Positions 10,942 through 23,960 are shown, counted from the first letter of the stretch. The stretch is DNA of 64,000 nucleotides from Eustoma russellianum (GCA_036186865.1 AP025043.1:37837441-37901440), one strand, 5' to 3'. Notes: generated from the letters alone by a model not told the origin. Translations and numbers: made by a program.

Positions 10942-13900
10942 ATGAGATTTGGGGTAATCAGAACACACACTGCTTAAGTTAATTTTCCCCCAAATATATG
11001 AAGTGTTCTTAGTTGTGTTATTATCGAGTTTTTGTCGAATTGGTTTAGCAATTACCTTCACAAAAACCTCTGTAGTTTAGCATTCGCACAGACACATGCA
11101 GTCTAGTTTTTCATTTTTATTTAGAAAATGCTTTTGTAAGGATATACGGATTACATCTTTTGCCTGAACAGTGGTACTTCTTGTGAGAAGTATAGCTGTT
11201 CAGAAAGCAAATAATTGTGATCCATTGCGACAGCACGTTCTCAATGCACTTGTTTATATTTGTAAAGCATTCAATCATATTTCATGTGCATGAATATGGA
11301 TATTTGATCCAAAGTTTGTTCTTCTCGACTGCTTTTTTCATCATTATTTCTCATCTTTCCTATTGCTGCTCAAGGAGATTGCATTTAAAAGCTATGTATC
11401 AACGGTGAGCATTTTAAATTTTTAGGTTGGCAGAGGCGGTGTTGGTTTCATTTGGTCAATAAGTGAAGCTGGTCATGAAGAAGAGTGGCGCCACTCTGTT
11501 GCACCAATTCCTGCTGATAAACTGGATGAGATTTTATACGCCTTGAATGATAGACTTGAGAGTTCAATCACAGATGAAAACCTTCCCCCTTCAGGAGAGC
11601 TGGAGCCTGAGTCAGTTACTTCCGAAAATTATGATGATGATATAAAAGATGACTATCACTTCTTTGAAAAAGAGGTATGCAAGTGAATTTGTGCATTATG
11701 TAGGTTTATTGTCAAAAACTAAATGTGGGTCACTGCCAAGTTTCAGGTTGAAGCAACTTTTATTCGAGGTGTAGAGGAGAATGTGAAGGAAGATAACATA
11801 GTGTTGGAGGTGAATTCATTGCGGTAAAAATATTTGTTTCTCCTGTCTTCTATAGTCTTTATTCATGTATAAAAGGTGAATTGTTCAGAACTGCCGAAAG
11901 ATTGAGTAATGAGGTGCAATTCAAGAAAGCAAAAAGAACTTTTGGTCATTGAAACTTGGTTTGTTGATTTCTTTGGTGTATCTGGAGAGAATGCAACTGG
12001 AGTTCACTTGAATTTCCCAAACTGCTTTTAGCGTGAAAGCCAGGGAGAGAGAGAGAGTTATCCCGCTAATGAGGACAATGGGAATAATTGGCGCAAATGC
12101 TAAATGCACGAAAGTAAAATTAGTTAGTAGGAAAACGTTAATAAATTTCTTACCATTGCTTGTGGTGATACTTGAAATAAGTGCACCTTATTATAAGAAT
12201 CTATTGCCACTTTGTGGATTTAAGTCCTATATCAATAGTCTTGTTCTAATTCTAGAAACTGCGTTTGTTACTCATTTCCTTGTGATATCTTGAAGGTTTA
12301 TTCCCCTCCCCCTCCTTCCCCCTCCCCCCATGTGAATCAGGTTATCATACAATTTGATATTGTCAGACTGTGCGAGTGCTGTATTTTATTCAATGATGAA
12401 GTTGGCAGTTAACATGCCACATGGTTCCCCCAGTAAGCTTTTCTTATACAGTTTTTTTTTTTCCGGTTCATGAGTTCTTGGCACTTGTTCTAATCATGGA
12501 CACCCCTTAGTGCTGTTCTTATGTTTTTAGCACTTGCTTGTCAATGATAACTAGATCATCCTTTCTTCATCTGTTGGAAGTTGGAACGTTTATATTCTCT
12601 TTATTAGTATGTGCCTTTCGGCAAACTTTAGTCTGAAGATGAAGGTTTGGCTTGTTACCTCATTAAGATCTTGTTTCTATTATGCTATCTTATCCTGTGC
12701 TTGGATTTTGTCTAAAATGAACACGATATAAATACTTGAGTTCTTGGGACTGAGGGGAGCCCTTTGCGCCTCACTTTTATTTGACTGGACCCATCTTTTT
12801 TCCTATAAGCAAGCTCCTGTGGGCTTGTCTGTCCCTTTAGGTTTTCACTCTCCTTGTGGCATCCCAACCGTTTTACTTGTAGGGCTAGACCATGCGCAAA
12901 TATATTTTCTTGTGGGTTCTTTTTATAATTTCGCATTATGAAGTTCCTATATAATGTCCTTTTGAGTCAGAAGGCTTAGTGGCAGCTAAATTACTTGAGC
13001 TTTGGGCCTGATGCTTAACTCCTTAGATTTTGAAAGTCAAACTGTTTCTAGGTTTCCTTGCCATCAAATAATCCAGTTCTATGATTGCTTCAGTATATAC
13101 ATTTGGTTCAATAGGTTTCAAGGGGATGGTTGAGTATTCAAGGTTGAAATAACCATCATATGTTCGAAAAAGAAGTTCGGAAGGGATTTACTCTCTTCCC
13201 TCTTTTTCTCTCTTGAACTCATTAAATCCTTAAGCATGCCTTCTAAAATTGCTGGAATTAATATCAGCTTCCTCTGAATCAGCCAGTATTAAATGTCTCA
13301 CTTCCTTTCTTTCGTCTTTTTCTTTTCAATGTGTATGAGGGTGAAAAGTGGTCAATATTTACATTGATAAATGGTTTCTAGTGCTTTTTTTTTTTCAGGT
13401 GAGTTGGTCAAGAATACAGCAAGCGTGATCTCAAAATGGCAAAAGCTTCTCAAGTATTATCTTCCAAGTATAGATGAAGAGGTTAACCTAATTGTTCGTT
13501 TGTTTGTTTCACTTGATCTTGTCCTTTTAATTATGTCACCTAAATAACTCAATAGCATGTTTGCATTCATAACATTCTAATTGAGTCAATTCAGTTACTT
13601 GCTTACATGCCGTTCATTAGAACTCTTGACAGTTCTTTGATAAAGCTATATAGCTTTCATTTTAGTTAATCTTCTCCTTTTTGTGGATAACAACCAACTC
13701 AAATGAAATTACTGCAAATATAGGAAGTTAATTTTTTTTGGATAATGCTTATGTATCAATAAGTTGGCCTATCTATCAACAAATTGTTGTCAAGTCTCCT
13801 AGGAGACCGACATTCTTAAATAGTCAGCATCAGGACATTTGGTTGGGATTTCACAAGGCTTTGACCTGTCTGCAATACAATTTCTTATTCTGATTTGGTA

Positions 13901-15681
13901 TCAATTCCACCATACCAGTTATGGCTTTGTAAGCGATAGTAAGACCTGTTGTTCTAGATTTATGGTTTTGAAGTTATGACCGTGCTCCTTTTTGCTGCAG
14001 ATAGAGGTGATTCTAAAATTTGAAGAAGTGTGCCTGGAGTCCATAAAGGAGTATTCTGCTCTGTTTGTACAGGTGTGCAATTCGCCATCAAATTCTTGAT
14101 CGTGTAAATGACAGTCTCTTGTCGCATTTCAAAGTCTTATAGAGTATATTTGTGGACTTCTCTTCCCCGACTGTCTCACCCTCCCTGTGTTCTCCCTCTC
14201 CCTCTCCCTCTCCCTCTCCCTCTCCCTCTCCCCTCTGTTTTTGGGAAAGCAAATTGGGTTTAGTATCCTCAAAGATAAACAAAAAGCCTCAAGATCATGT
14301 ACCAAGTGACTCCGTGCCATTCTTCTCAATATGACAGTAGAAATTGAGAGTTTTTCTGGCAATTGGTGGGCGGTTTCATGGGAAACAATCTGCTCAAGGA
14401 GGAGATGAATGCAATTAGCTTCCATCTTCTAGGACCTAAAACTAGTCATAAATAGAAGGTTCTCATAGTTAGTTGTTTAGGACGCTGAAGATTGGAATTT
14501 TGCACTTTCTCAAGTTGGGTTCTTTTTGCCCTGTCCAGTGATTTTTTGTGGGGTAGGGGGGGTGTTGGAATGAGGAATATGGTATCAATCATGATTATCA
14601 TCTGTGGATAAATGATAAATCTTTAACAGACACAGGTTACTTTCTTGTGTTAGTGACATCCCTTGAATCAAAGAGGATCTTATGGTCTTTATTAATCTAT
14701 ATGCATCTCTTTTCAAAATGCATCATTCTTCTTCGTACTTTGACTGCTTTGGTTATAAGGAACCTTTTTGGAGTGTCGCTGACTGTTGTTGGAGTGTCAC
14801 TGAAATGGGGCAATGGAGATGGGGGTTCTATTGGCCACCTCTCGCGCTCTCTTCTTTTTTGCTTTTCTTCTCTTTTTTCTTGTGGTTGACAAAAGATGAG
14901 AAAAGAAACAGGTGGGGGTGGGGTGGGAAGGGTTTGTTTCAAAATAGATATGAAAATTTTGAAGCATTTATTTCCTTGTTGATGTTGGTAACCCAATCTT
15001 CATTACCTTTTGTTCGTGTTCTGTTCTATCGTTTTAAGCATTAGGTGCTTTTTCTTGATGTTGGCGCCCATTCTTCTCTAATTCCATTACCTCTCTTTTG
15101 TGTCATACCGTCTCCGCAGATTCTGCATCTTCTTTATGACAAAGATATCATACAAGAGGAGGCAATTCTTAAATGGGCATCTGAGAAGGACGGGGCAGAG
15201 GAGGCTGATAAGGTGTTTGTAAAGCAGGCAGAGAAGTTTATTCAGGTAATTGTTATTTGTAAAGAAATGATACTTTTACTTCTTTGTTTGCCCTAGCAGG
15301 AAGACCTCTCGCAAAGTTGTGTTGTGGAAGTGTCTCCTAATCATGTAGTCTAGTCTGTTCGCATGAAATGGGTACAGATGCGTTGTGGTTTTTGTTTCTT
15401 TGGCTTTTCCCCCTTTTGGTGTGTGTTTGTGGGTTGGGGAAGGGTTGTGGAGTATTTATGGGTCAATTAAGTTGGTCAGAGAGATTCCCCCCCCCCCCCC
15501 CCTTCCTTTTAGGTAAAGCTCTTGAATCAGCAGAAGGAACTTTGCACAATATCTTAGAACGACTTTATTCCTCTTTTTATTTGTTGTCCTTTTTTCTCTC
15601 TTTTCTAGTCAGCTGTGTGTATCTTTGAAAACTGTGTCGTCTTTTCAGTGGCTGAACGAAGCGTCTGAAGAAGAAGAGTGA
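10458..15681 (+). CDS. Translation initiation factor eIF2B subunit epsilon, C-terminal exons
   Basis: Eight exons splice in frame to 269 residues plus stop: 10458-10537, 11426-11674, 11747-11823, 12341-12432, 13399-13481, 14001-14072, 15120-15245, 15649-15681. All introns are GT-AG. Exon 2 reads GGVGFIWSISEAGHEEEWRH, the conserved block after the LbH domain; the rest (EVNSLRLSYNL, CASAVFYSMMKLAV, ISKWQKLLKYY, EVILKFEE, ILHLLYDKDIIQEEAILKW, EADKVFVKQAEKFIQWLNEA) is the helical W2 domain with its acidic tail SEEEE. In the family, epsilon is the catalytic subunit that exchanges GDP for GTP on eIF2, and W2 is the catalytic and eIF2-beta-contacting part. The N-terminal nucleotidyltransferase-like and LbH domains are not in the window; Copia-2 lies where they should precede. 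No stop or frameshift is present in what is seen. Confidence 0.93.
10899..10939. repeat. (AT)n microsatellite in eIF2B epsilon intron
   Basis: About 20 uninterrupted AT units in the intron between the first two visible exons. Confidence 0.95.
14186..14231. repeat. (CTCCCT)n hexanucleotide microsatellite
   Basis: A pyrimidine-only CTCCCT array of about seven units in the intron after exon 6. It produces long spurious open frames on both strands. Confidence 0.93.
15487..15502. repeat. Poly-C tract (16 C)
   Basis: A 16-base C run in the last intron of the eIF2B epsilon gene. Confidence 0.9.
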
Positions 15682-16805
15682 GTGTGTTTCTGATGTTCAG
15701 TGACAGTACCCAATCATTCTTAAAATTCACCTGCTGCATTGGAGTAATATTTGCGCCTCAAAGATCCATGTCAAGGGAGGCATTGCGTGTCTTATGGGAC
15801 TTAAAAGCAAGGTATCGGCGTGAGCCAGGGAGGCTCACCATTTAAACATGAATTCCGGCTCGAGTACTCTGGCCCTAGGTACTTGACATTAACTTTTCTC
15901 ACCTCTGTATTAAGGATAGGTCTGGATTTCGAGTTATCTGTTAGGTACTTGGCATATTACGGCTGTAGATGACTTTTGGTAAGGCAGTCGAGATGCAATG
16001 AATTGTGAGCGAATACACAAGAGGTATACGAGTGACTGGTTGATTTTTCGCTGACCATTGGTGCTGTTTTGTATCATTTGGGATTTGCTTTGATCATTTC
16101 GAGACGGCGTGGAATAGAGTTTCACCTTTTCTGGGTTTTCTCGGACTTCACTTTGTAGTGGAACTGTCTTATGCAATTAAAATTTTGCAAGTTTCCATGG
16201 ATTAATGGAGATGGGAAGTGTCATTCCGGCGATTAATTTTATAATACTTTTCTACCCTTTTTTACTTTTTTTCATAAATGGTGGTCAAAAGTAGGTGATA
16301 CAGATGAAGAAGGAACATGCAGCTTACAGTATGGTTCTTTTGCTGTTTCTTTTTATTTATTTATTTTCCTGATGTTTGTTACTTAAACATTATTCTTATT
16401 AATATATTGGTCCTTTCTGCGGCAAGCTAGTGTTTTAAATGTTATTCGAAACATGTCCGGATGGGTTGGTGCTATTCTATTCAAATAAACCAGACACAAG
16501 TGTGACAAAATCTCTACTTTGTGACATAGCCTTGTGTTGTCTGCAAAAATATAATTTCTAGAGATGACTCTTTGAGCTAATTGTGAAAGCTGAATTTTTC
16601 AGCAAATCTTTGGATCGTCTCATTTTTTGTTCTTTGTGAGATTTGATTTATCAAAGAAAAGTGTGAAAGTTTCAGAAATCAGGAATGACTCTTTTACATT
16701 ATAGCAGAATGCATTGGTATAAATTTTAGATTTCTACTTTAAAATGGAAGAATATTGGGTGTTGAATCGTGGGGAGTATTCACTAGTACATAGTCTTATT
16801 ATTAT
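15682..16805. other. eIF2B epsilon 3' UTR and downstream spacer
   Basis: Begins directly after the TGA stop. It is AT-rich with no supported coding region. The transcript end cannot be placed; an AATAAA-type signal is not obvious near the stop, and the first clear match (CAAATAAACC) lies near 16484. Confidence 0.5.
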
Positions 16806-16950
16806 GATATCCGTGCAGGTACATACAGAGTTGGGGGTCTTATTGGAAGCAAACTCTCTATCCTTTAGAATGGGGTATTGTTTGCCTGCCTCTCACCCTT
16901 TTCAGACTCTAACGGTAGCTTGTGCTGTCGTTAGGATATAATGAGTGTTG
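16806..16950 (+). mobile_element. RTE LINE (or RTE-driven SINE) 3' tail, diverged orphan copy
   Basis: The order of blocks matches the RTE 3' UTR at about 6870-7010: GGGGGTCTTATTGGAAGCA, CTCTATCC, GGGGTATTGTTTGCCTGCC, GCTGTCGTTAGGATATA, then a GTTGTTGTT tail. No RT sequence precedes it, so it is either an extreme 5' truncation or the tail of a SINE sharing this 3' end. Confidence 0.75.
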
Positions 16951-17371
16951 TTGTTTAATCGTGGGGAGTATTACCGCTGGAGACTATTGTTTCTCGAAGT
17001 AACTATGGTAGTTTGGTTCTTTAAACTTTAACCTGCTCTAAAAAAGGGACAATCAAATCAAAATGGAGGGATTATAAGGTGATTTGTTAGGAAATTTGGG
17101 AAAATAAAGTAGTTGTTCAAGTTTTTTTCCCTTTCTTTTAAGTCAAAGTCGAAAGGATTTAATCAGATTGAAAAATAAAAAGGACATATAATTTGATCAC
17201 TCGTTTCACTTCCAAAACTACTATGACAATTGTGCAGACATTGATCAATTGCAGTAATATTGTTAATTTCTCCCTAAACTTTACATCTGAAAAGGATCCA
17301 CAGAAAGAAGTTAACCTGCCATTTCCAATGGACTTCTTGATAAAATGGGTGTATTGATCCGTTATCCAAAG

Positions 17372-17679
17372 TAGGGCTGTAAATGAACCAAGCCGTTCGG
17401 TTGTTTGGCTCGTTTGGTTTAGGCTCGAGCTCGAGCTCGGCTCGAATAAAAGGTTAATGAACAGAGCTTGAACATCCTCTTCTGTTCGAGCTCGGTAAGT
17501 GGCACCGTTCATTTAAGGTGTTCGGCTCGTTAATATTCTTCGTTGAGTTAAACGAACCAAGCTTGAACAAGTAAATATGTTCGTTTAAATAAACGAACAA
17601 GCTTGGCTCGTTCGCTAAGTTAAATGAACAGAGCTTGAACAACACAATGCTCGGCTCGTTCGGCTCGTTTACAGCCCTA
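17372..17679. mobile_element. hAT-type MITE, copy 1
   Basis: 308 bp starting TAGGGCTGTAAATGAACC and ending in its inverted match (CGTTTACAGCCCTA). It is flanked by a perfect 8-bp duplication ATCCAAAG (17364-17371 and 17680-17687). An 8-bp TSD with TAGGG-type termini fits the hAT superfamily. The interior is rich in GAGCTCGAGCTCGGCTCG-like self-complementary sequence, so the whole element can fold. A same-length copy in the opposite sense lies at 42440-42747. It has no coding capacity. Confidence 0.95.
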
Positions 17680-17769
17680 ATCCAAAGTGATTTTTTTACA
17701 TCCATAGTCTAATTGCTTGGGTTGGATCTCCCACATTGATTTATGTTGTAAAATGACAGAGTGTGTCCA

Positions 17770-19520
17770 TTTCACGCAAAGACTTTTCTTCTTCTAGTAA
17801 ATGTTCTATGTATCTTGATGATATAAGAGTTGTTAAAGGTAGGTAGGTCAGGAATCCCCTTACCACCTACATCTTTTGGAGTGCAACAGGTGTTTCGTTT
17901 GATCTTAGCCTTCCTAGATCACTCCAGAGGAAGGATTTAAGCATCCTTTCAATCTCTCTGATGACTCTCCTTAGTAAAATGAATGCAACAGTCTAATATC
18001 GACAGATTGCTATCAGAATACATTTTATCAGTTGGAGTCTTTCTCCACGGGAGAGTTTTGAAGCAGTCCAACTATTTGTCCTATCGGTTAGTTTATCCAA
18101 TAAGGAACCGCAATCCGTATAAGACAATTTTTCAGTAGTTAGTCGAATTCCCAAGTATCTTGCACGAAGTGAGCCAATAGGCATCCCTAAAATTTCAAAT
18201 ATGGTTTGTTTCCTAGGGTTTAGTACTCCAGTAATGTAGACTTCACATTTATGAAGATTTGGTTTTAGACCAGATAGGGTTTCAAATTCCTCCAGGGAGC
18301 CCTTTATTATTTAAACAGAATCCTCACTTGCACTGGAGAAGATAAAAAGATCATCTATAAATGTCAAGGAGGAGAGCTTTATAGATTCACATATTGGATG
18401 GAATCTGATACTTGAGCCTTCAATTTGGGACCTAGTATATGTATAAAACCTTCCATTACCAAGGTGAATAGGCAAGGGGTGAGAAGGTCACCCTGTCTCA
18501 AGCCTCTAGAAGCTTTGAAGTTACCAATGAGGGATCCGTTTAGATTCATAGTAAAGGAGGTTGTTGAGATACATAGATAAACCCATTTCTTAAATTGGGG
18601 AGGGAATTTCATTTTCTCTATTCTGTCCATAATATATCTTCAGTTTACAGTGTCAAAAGTCTTCATTATGTCTACATTCACCGCACAACCACTTGCACCT
18701 CCAATACATTTGTAGCCTTTACCCGCTCCTGCATTAAGAGAATATTGTCTTGTATAACCCTACCGTAAACAAATGCTGATTGGTTTTTATTAACTAAGTG
18801 CAGGATCAAACTTTTCATTCTACTTGTCAGGTCCTTTGAGATCGCCTTATAAGAGACATTATAGAATGAGATTGGTCTAAAATCCTTCATGCTAATTGGG
18901 TTATCCATCTTTGAAATGAGGGAGATTGCTCTGGAGTTCATATGAAATTACCATAAACTCTTCCTTAAGAAGAATTTAGTGGCTTCCAGGAATTCTTCCG
19001 CAAGTAGGTCCCAATGTCTTTGTAGAACTCCACTTGGAATCCATCTGGACCATGCATACTATCACTTTTCATTGAGAAGAAGGCCTTTATGATTTCCTCT
19101 TAGAGTTCGGGGATCCAAGTAACGTACTTTGCTCAATTGCAGCACTGTTTGTGATATTTCCAAAATATTTTTTGTTCAACTCTTTTAGAGGTGGCTTGCG
19201 GTCTTTTAACTTCTTTGTGAATCTTATCATTGGATTGCCCTGCAATGGAGCTGACCAACTTTTCTCTAGAACATCTTTAAAGTCAGGATCCCATCTTTCA
19301 TGAATTTGAATGATTTATGACCAAAGTTTTTCTCCTCTTGACAGACAAGACACCAGGAGAATGATCTAAGAGCAGTGATGCTTCAACATCAAGCGGGAAG
19401 TTGAGGAAGACATTTTATCATTCTTTATTACAAAACTGTGGTCAATCTTTGTATAGACCCTTTTGTTTGCTTGTTGATTGTTTGACCAATTATACTCACA
19501 ATCTTTAGAGGGTATTTCAT
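17770..19520 (-). mobile_element. L1-type LINE fragment A, degenerate (endonuclease end to RT)
   Basis: Read on the minus strand: NNQQANKRVYTKIDHSFV and LDHSPG (end of the apurinic endonuclease, about 19510-19340), DSMHGPDGFQVEFYKD (about 19060), FRPISFYNVSYKAISK (18678-18941), VDIMKTFDTV (catalytic Asp region), SRGLRQGDLLTPCLF (18379-18630), then the post-RT region SRGERLQLIKC (17993-18184). Stops and frameshifts occur throughout. Gag-like ORF1 and the first part of the endonuclease are absent. Endpoints are approximate. Confidence 0.88.
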
Positions 19521-19974
19521 ATTATTGATTTTTCTGTTGAAGGTAAATCTTATTTATTATTTCTTTTTCCTATGTTCCTTTCTTGTAAGCATAGTAGAAA
19601 AATAACCAAGAAAGGTGAAAAATCCGGGGGGGGGGAGGGAGGGAGGGGGAAGGGTTGGTGGCTGTGACAAAAAAATGGGATTTTCACCCCAATTGCCTTC
19701 AACTCTTTCGAAAATCCACCCATTGCCACCGAGACTGGTGTTGTTACCTTCTGTAGTTGAGCCGAATTATCACTCACCACCATAACGACCACCAGGCGGC
19801 TCCTCTGTGCAAACTACCATTATCGAAATCCAAGATGAAGTAAATTAAGAGCAAGAAGTGTAAACCACTGCCTTGAACCCTGGTATGTTCCCTTATCTCT
19901 TTCCTTTCATCGAAATTGAGTCTAATTCACCTAAATTAGTTACAGTGGTGAATGAAGCAGTAGAGATAGAAAAA
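19521..19974. other. Spacer with G-rich tract
   Basis: No recognised gene. It holds a purine G-rich run at 19626-19653 (ten G followed by GGGAGGGAGGGGG-like repeats) that could form a G-quadruplex. A minus-strand frame of 80 codons at 19550-19792 resembles nothing known to me. Confidence 0.6.
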
Positions 19975-20262
19975 TCAAATTCCTAAATCCTTTTAGAAAA
20001 TTTATCATCTTAAGATTATGCATCAAGTAGTCCCACTTTACAGTACCAAACATCTTCATAATATCCACTTTGATTGCACAACTACGTGGACCCCCAATCT
20101 TTTGATATCTCTTAACCAAGTTATGCATTAGGAGTATATTGTCATGAATTGTTCTTGCCTGTAAGAAAGGTAATTGGTTTTCATCAATAAGGCATGTTAG
20201 TAAAGGCTTCATTCTAGTAGCTAGGATCTTAAAAATGATTCAAGCCACTAAAGGCTTTATTC
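19975..20262 (-). mobile_element. L1 LINE fragment B, inverted 5' segment
   Basis: Minus-strand translation gives KILATRMKPLL, NQLPFLQARTIHDNILLM, AIKVDIMKMFGTVKWDYL and FLKGFRNLIF, an L1 RT segment from the KxIxxRLK block to just past the catalytic VDIMKMFD-like motif. It abuts fragment B sense (20263 onward), which starts a little further along the same domain. The two halves meet head to head. Confidence 0.87.
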
Positions 20263-21798
20263 TCTTGGGGGACTTAGATAGGGAGACCACCTCTCCCCCT
20301 CCTTATTTATTCTGGTGATGCAGGATTTTACCTAGCTTCTTAAAGCCAACATCAATACCTTTTATTTTAGATATCATCTTAGATGTGAAAGCTTAAAGCT
20401 TGGTTCTTTAGCTTTTGTAGATGAACCTTTTGTAAAAACCATAAAAACCACTCTAGAAGAATTTGAAGGTCTTTTTGGCTTAAAACAAACCTGTAAAAAT
20501 GTAAATTTTTTTTTCTAGAATCACAAACTCAAAGAAACAAGCCTTATGGTGGTAGACTTCAGCTTAGGAGTAGAATATGTAGTTGGACTTCCTCTAAACT
20601 ATCATACGGTGGTAGACTTCAGCTTATTAACTCTGCCTTAACAGCCATATTCAGATACTTGATAACTGCATTCTTCTTTCCTAGAATGATGATCAGAGAA
20701 AGAGAGAGGATCTTGAGAGCTTGCCTTTAGGGTGGGACAAAGAAGGCTAAGATCAAATGGTCTTCTATGTGTAAGCCAAAAGAAGCATGTGGCCTAGGCA
20801 TACATAGCTTGGTTCAGAAAAAAACAGATACCTAATGAAATTCATATGGCATATATGTAAGAGGAAAGCATCTGGGTGAAGTGGGTTCCCTCATACTTAA
20901 AGATAATCCCTTTTGGAAGCTAACTAAAGCAATTGGATTCATGGATGTGGAAGAAACTTTCTTCGATAAGAGATCAATATGACCAGTTCACGCAGAAAGT
21001 AATTGGGAATGAACTTTAAACCTCTTTTTGGTGATGAAAAACTATCCAGAGTTAAGAAACAAGCTAAATGTCAGTTTGGATGCCAAAGTGGCAGAAGTGC
21101 TTGTGGAAGACCAATGGAGGTTGTCGTATGACAATTGTTGGGATAGCTAAGTTTTCTCCTTTAACAATGCTTGTAGAAGCATTCACATTTCTCAAAGAGA
21201 TGACTGTTGAAAATGGCTCCCTTCTCAAAAATTCACTGTTCAGAGTGCCAGTTGTGCTAGAATTTCCGTGTTTCGGTCTATTTTAGGCTAAGATTGTCTG
21301 GAATAGGCATCATCTTCCTAGATATGAAATCATTCTTTGGCTTGAATTTTGAAAGAGGTTGCCTACTCTAGATAAGTTTACCTAATGAGGTATTATTGAT
21401 TATGATATATGTATATTTTGTGTCAGGGATACAGAGGTTCATGATTCCTGTGTTCATACTTTAATGTTGTGTGGAAGTCAGTTCTGCTGCAGCTAAAATG
21501 TATGGACAACATCTTCTATTGAGATAATCTCCAGGTTTGAATGTTATCAATCGTTGGATCTCTAAGTTTCAAAAGGAGTTGGTTTATTTTGCTCTTGCAA
21601 CTTTGATATACTCATTATAAAGAGAAAGAAACCAAAGATTCTACCAAACTGTTTAGAGAGATACTCAAACTATTACTAAAGAAGTGCTGCAGAATATTCG
21701 GTTCTTTACTATACATGGCAGGACATTAAAATGAAAAAACAAAAGGGGAAAATTGCTATATCATAGCTTGTGTAGTTTGAGGTGGTGGGTGACTGATA
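20263..21798 (+). mobile_element. L1 LINE fragment B, sense 3' segment
   Basis: Plus-strand remains continue L1 ORF2: LR-stop-GDHLSPSLFILVM (about 20267-20330), INSALTAIFRYL and FPRMMIRERERILRACL (about 20630-20730), WSSMCKPKEACGLGIHSL (about 20760-20815), a zinc-finger-like CIFCVRDTEVHDSC-type region near 21415-21460, and ETxTKEVLQNIR at the end (about 21670-21700). Many stops and frameshifts. It lies directly downstream of the inverted segment 19975-20262; the right end overlaps the left target duplication of LINE C. Confidence 0.85.
21694..21798. repeat. 105-bp target duplication of LINE C, left copy
   Basis: ATATTCGGTTCTTTACTATA to GGTGGTGGGTGACTGATA. It matches 25556-25660 over the same 105-bp span with about nine differences counted by eye. 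The A-rich tail of LINE C (minus strand AAAAAACAAAGAACCAAA) begins exactly at its right edge, which makes it a target site duplication. Confidence 0.85.
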
Positions 21799-21956
21799 TT
21801 TGGTTCTTTGTTTTTTCAAAATGTGGATCTTTATTAAGATATGAAATGTCAGAAGCTGTACAATGCTAACCACTACATTTATAATATGTACATCATCTGG
21901 CCCTCAATACTCAATATCCTCTACCTCTATATCTGACATGGTATAGATATTATGAG

Positions 21957-23960
21957 CTATAAACAAAAGGTGCATACAGAGAACGTCTCATCTTTAATAG
22001 AGCTTGGATGTGACATGTGGGAGATATGCCCATGAAGGAACTGATTTCTCCGATGCCAGATAGTAGAGACTGCTTCACAGAAAATGTATCGCCATTCTCT
22101 GATTACATGCGGCCAGCCCCATAAATGTTCAAAATTTGTCATGATCCATTAGAAAGGTTTTGTATGTTGAATAAACTGCTGCATATGGGCGACTTGACCA
22201 AATATGTCCAGACCCGTTTCACCCAAGAGCAATCCCACAGCGAATGCATTATGGTTTCATTCTCAGTGCCACAAAGCTTACAATGTCTGGTACTTGGTTG
22301 TCACGTAACCGCACAACTACAGGTAGTGCTTTAGAGCATATTTTCATAACAAGATGTTCAATCTGCAGGGCCCTTCATTGCCCAAATATTATCCCACTTT
22401 GAGGTGTGTATGTTAGAAGGCACACCTTCTAATATAGAATATGCACTCGCAACAGTGAACTTTTCCGATGTCATAGCCATCCATTTTGGTTCTTGTATTG
22501 GCGTGTCATTATGAGTGTTAGATGTTTCCAAACCTGCTCTCAACAGTGAGATGTCACTTCGTATATATCTCCAGTTGGGTGATAATCTCGTCTTTGAATA
22601 TGTATATAACGGGTGACCATATCGACCCATCGACACTCTGACCCATAAAAGATGTGGCTCCGTCACCATCTTCCACCCCAACTTGGCTAACATTGCCAAA
22701 TTCATGTTCCTGAGTCTCTTAATGCCTAGGCCTCCATTTGATTTGGCTTGACACATTTTTCCCACGCCAGCCAATGAATGGCACGGTTATCTCTAGTTTC
22801 ACCCCAAAAGAAATATCGGATCAGTTTTTCAATGTCATCCACCAGTCCCAACGTAGTCGTACAGTTTCCATGGCACATGTCGGCATAAGTGAAAGTACAC
22901 TTCGGATAAGTACATACCTTGTGGCCTGCAAAAGAATCTGTGCCTTCCATGGCCCAAGCTTGCACCTTACCTTATCAAGGATATAGTTATAGTGCCTCCT
23001 CCCACTACCTTGATGAAGCAAAGACATACCTAGGTAAGTGCCAAAACTACATGTGCGGATGATCCCCATATCTGCATATGTTTGCGGTATAAAGTCAGGG
23101 GGAGCATTCTTCGACATGAGCACTTGTGATTTCACCACACTGACTGTTTGTCCAGAGGCAACACAGAATTTGCGCAATATGTTGGTCATAGTTGTTGCCT
23201 ACCAGGTTGTTGCTTCCTCAAATAATAGAAGATCATCAGCAAAGAATAGGTGGAATATCTTAGGGCCACGGGCTGACGTTTTAACTGGTTGCCATACTCC
23301 CTCACTGACAGCCTGTTGAAACCTTTGAGACAGTTCTTCCATACATAAAAGGAAAAGGTAGGGGGCTAGTGGATCCTATTGACGAATGCCTCTCTTCGGA
23401 TGAAATCTTGATAAACATTTACCATTTCATAAAATTGTCAACCTAGAAGACGAAACTGTATACATGATTAGTCTAGTCATCTCGGTGCTAAAACCAACTC
23501 TTTTTAGAACTGCTTCCAAGAACTTCCATGAGACCTTATCATATGCCTTTTTCAAGTCAAGTTTCATGGCCATATAACCTTTGGAACCTTGCTTTGTCTT
23601 CATGATGTGCATCAGTTCTTGGGCTATAATAATATTATCTGCAGCTTGTCTCCCCGGGACAAAAGCACATTGGGTGTCCGAGATGACCATCCAATAACTG
23701 CTTTCAATCTGTTAGTAATGACTTTTGTTATCACTTTGACAATCACATTCATCAGAGCAATTAGCTGGAAATGCGATGGTTCTTCATGCTGCGGTTTTTT
23801 TGGTATAAAAGAAATTAAGGTTTCGCACCATTCCTCCGGATAGCATTGAGTTTCAAAAGCTATCAAGACGAACTCAGTCATGTCCTTTCCAACGATGTGG
23901 CAATTCTTCTTGAAAAATATTGGTGGTAGTCCATCAGGGCCACGTTGCTGCGACCTATGG
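21957..23960 (-). pseudogene. LINE C ORF2 remnant (RT, no endonuclease)
   Basis: In order on the minus strand: RGPDGLPPIFFKKN (about 23950), LISFIPKKPQHEEPSHF and VITKVITNRLKAVIG, CAFVPGRQAADNIIIAQEL (23427-23690), MKLDLKKAYDKVSW (catalytic Asp), a DPLAPYLFLLCMEEL block, HLFFADDLLLFEEA near 23225-23260 (FADD catalytic pair), SFGTYLGMSLL, KLGPWKAQILLQATR and the zinc-finger-like post-RT region to about 21960. Several frameshifts. No endonuclease motifs occur anywhere between ORF1 and RT. Confidence 0.88.

Noticed and set aside
14129..14425. Glu/Arg-rich or Pro/Ser-rich protein
   Set aside because: Translation of the (CTCCCT)n microsatellite in an eIF2B epsilon intron.
19550..19792. 80-codon minus-strand gene
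   Set aside because: Composition driven by the G-rich tract; no recognisable domain and no splice or neighbour support.
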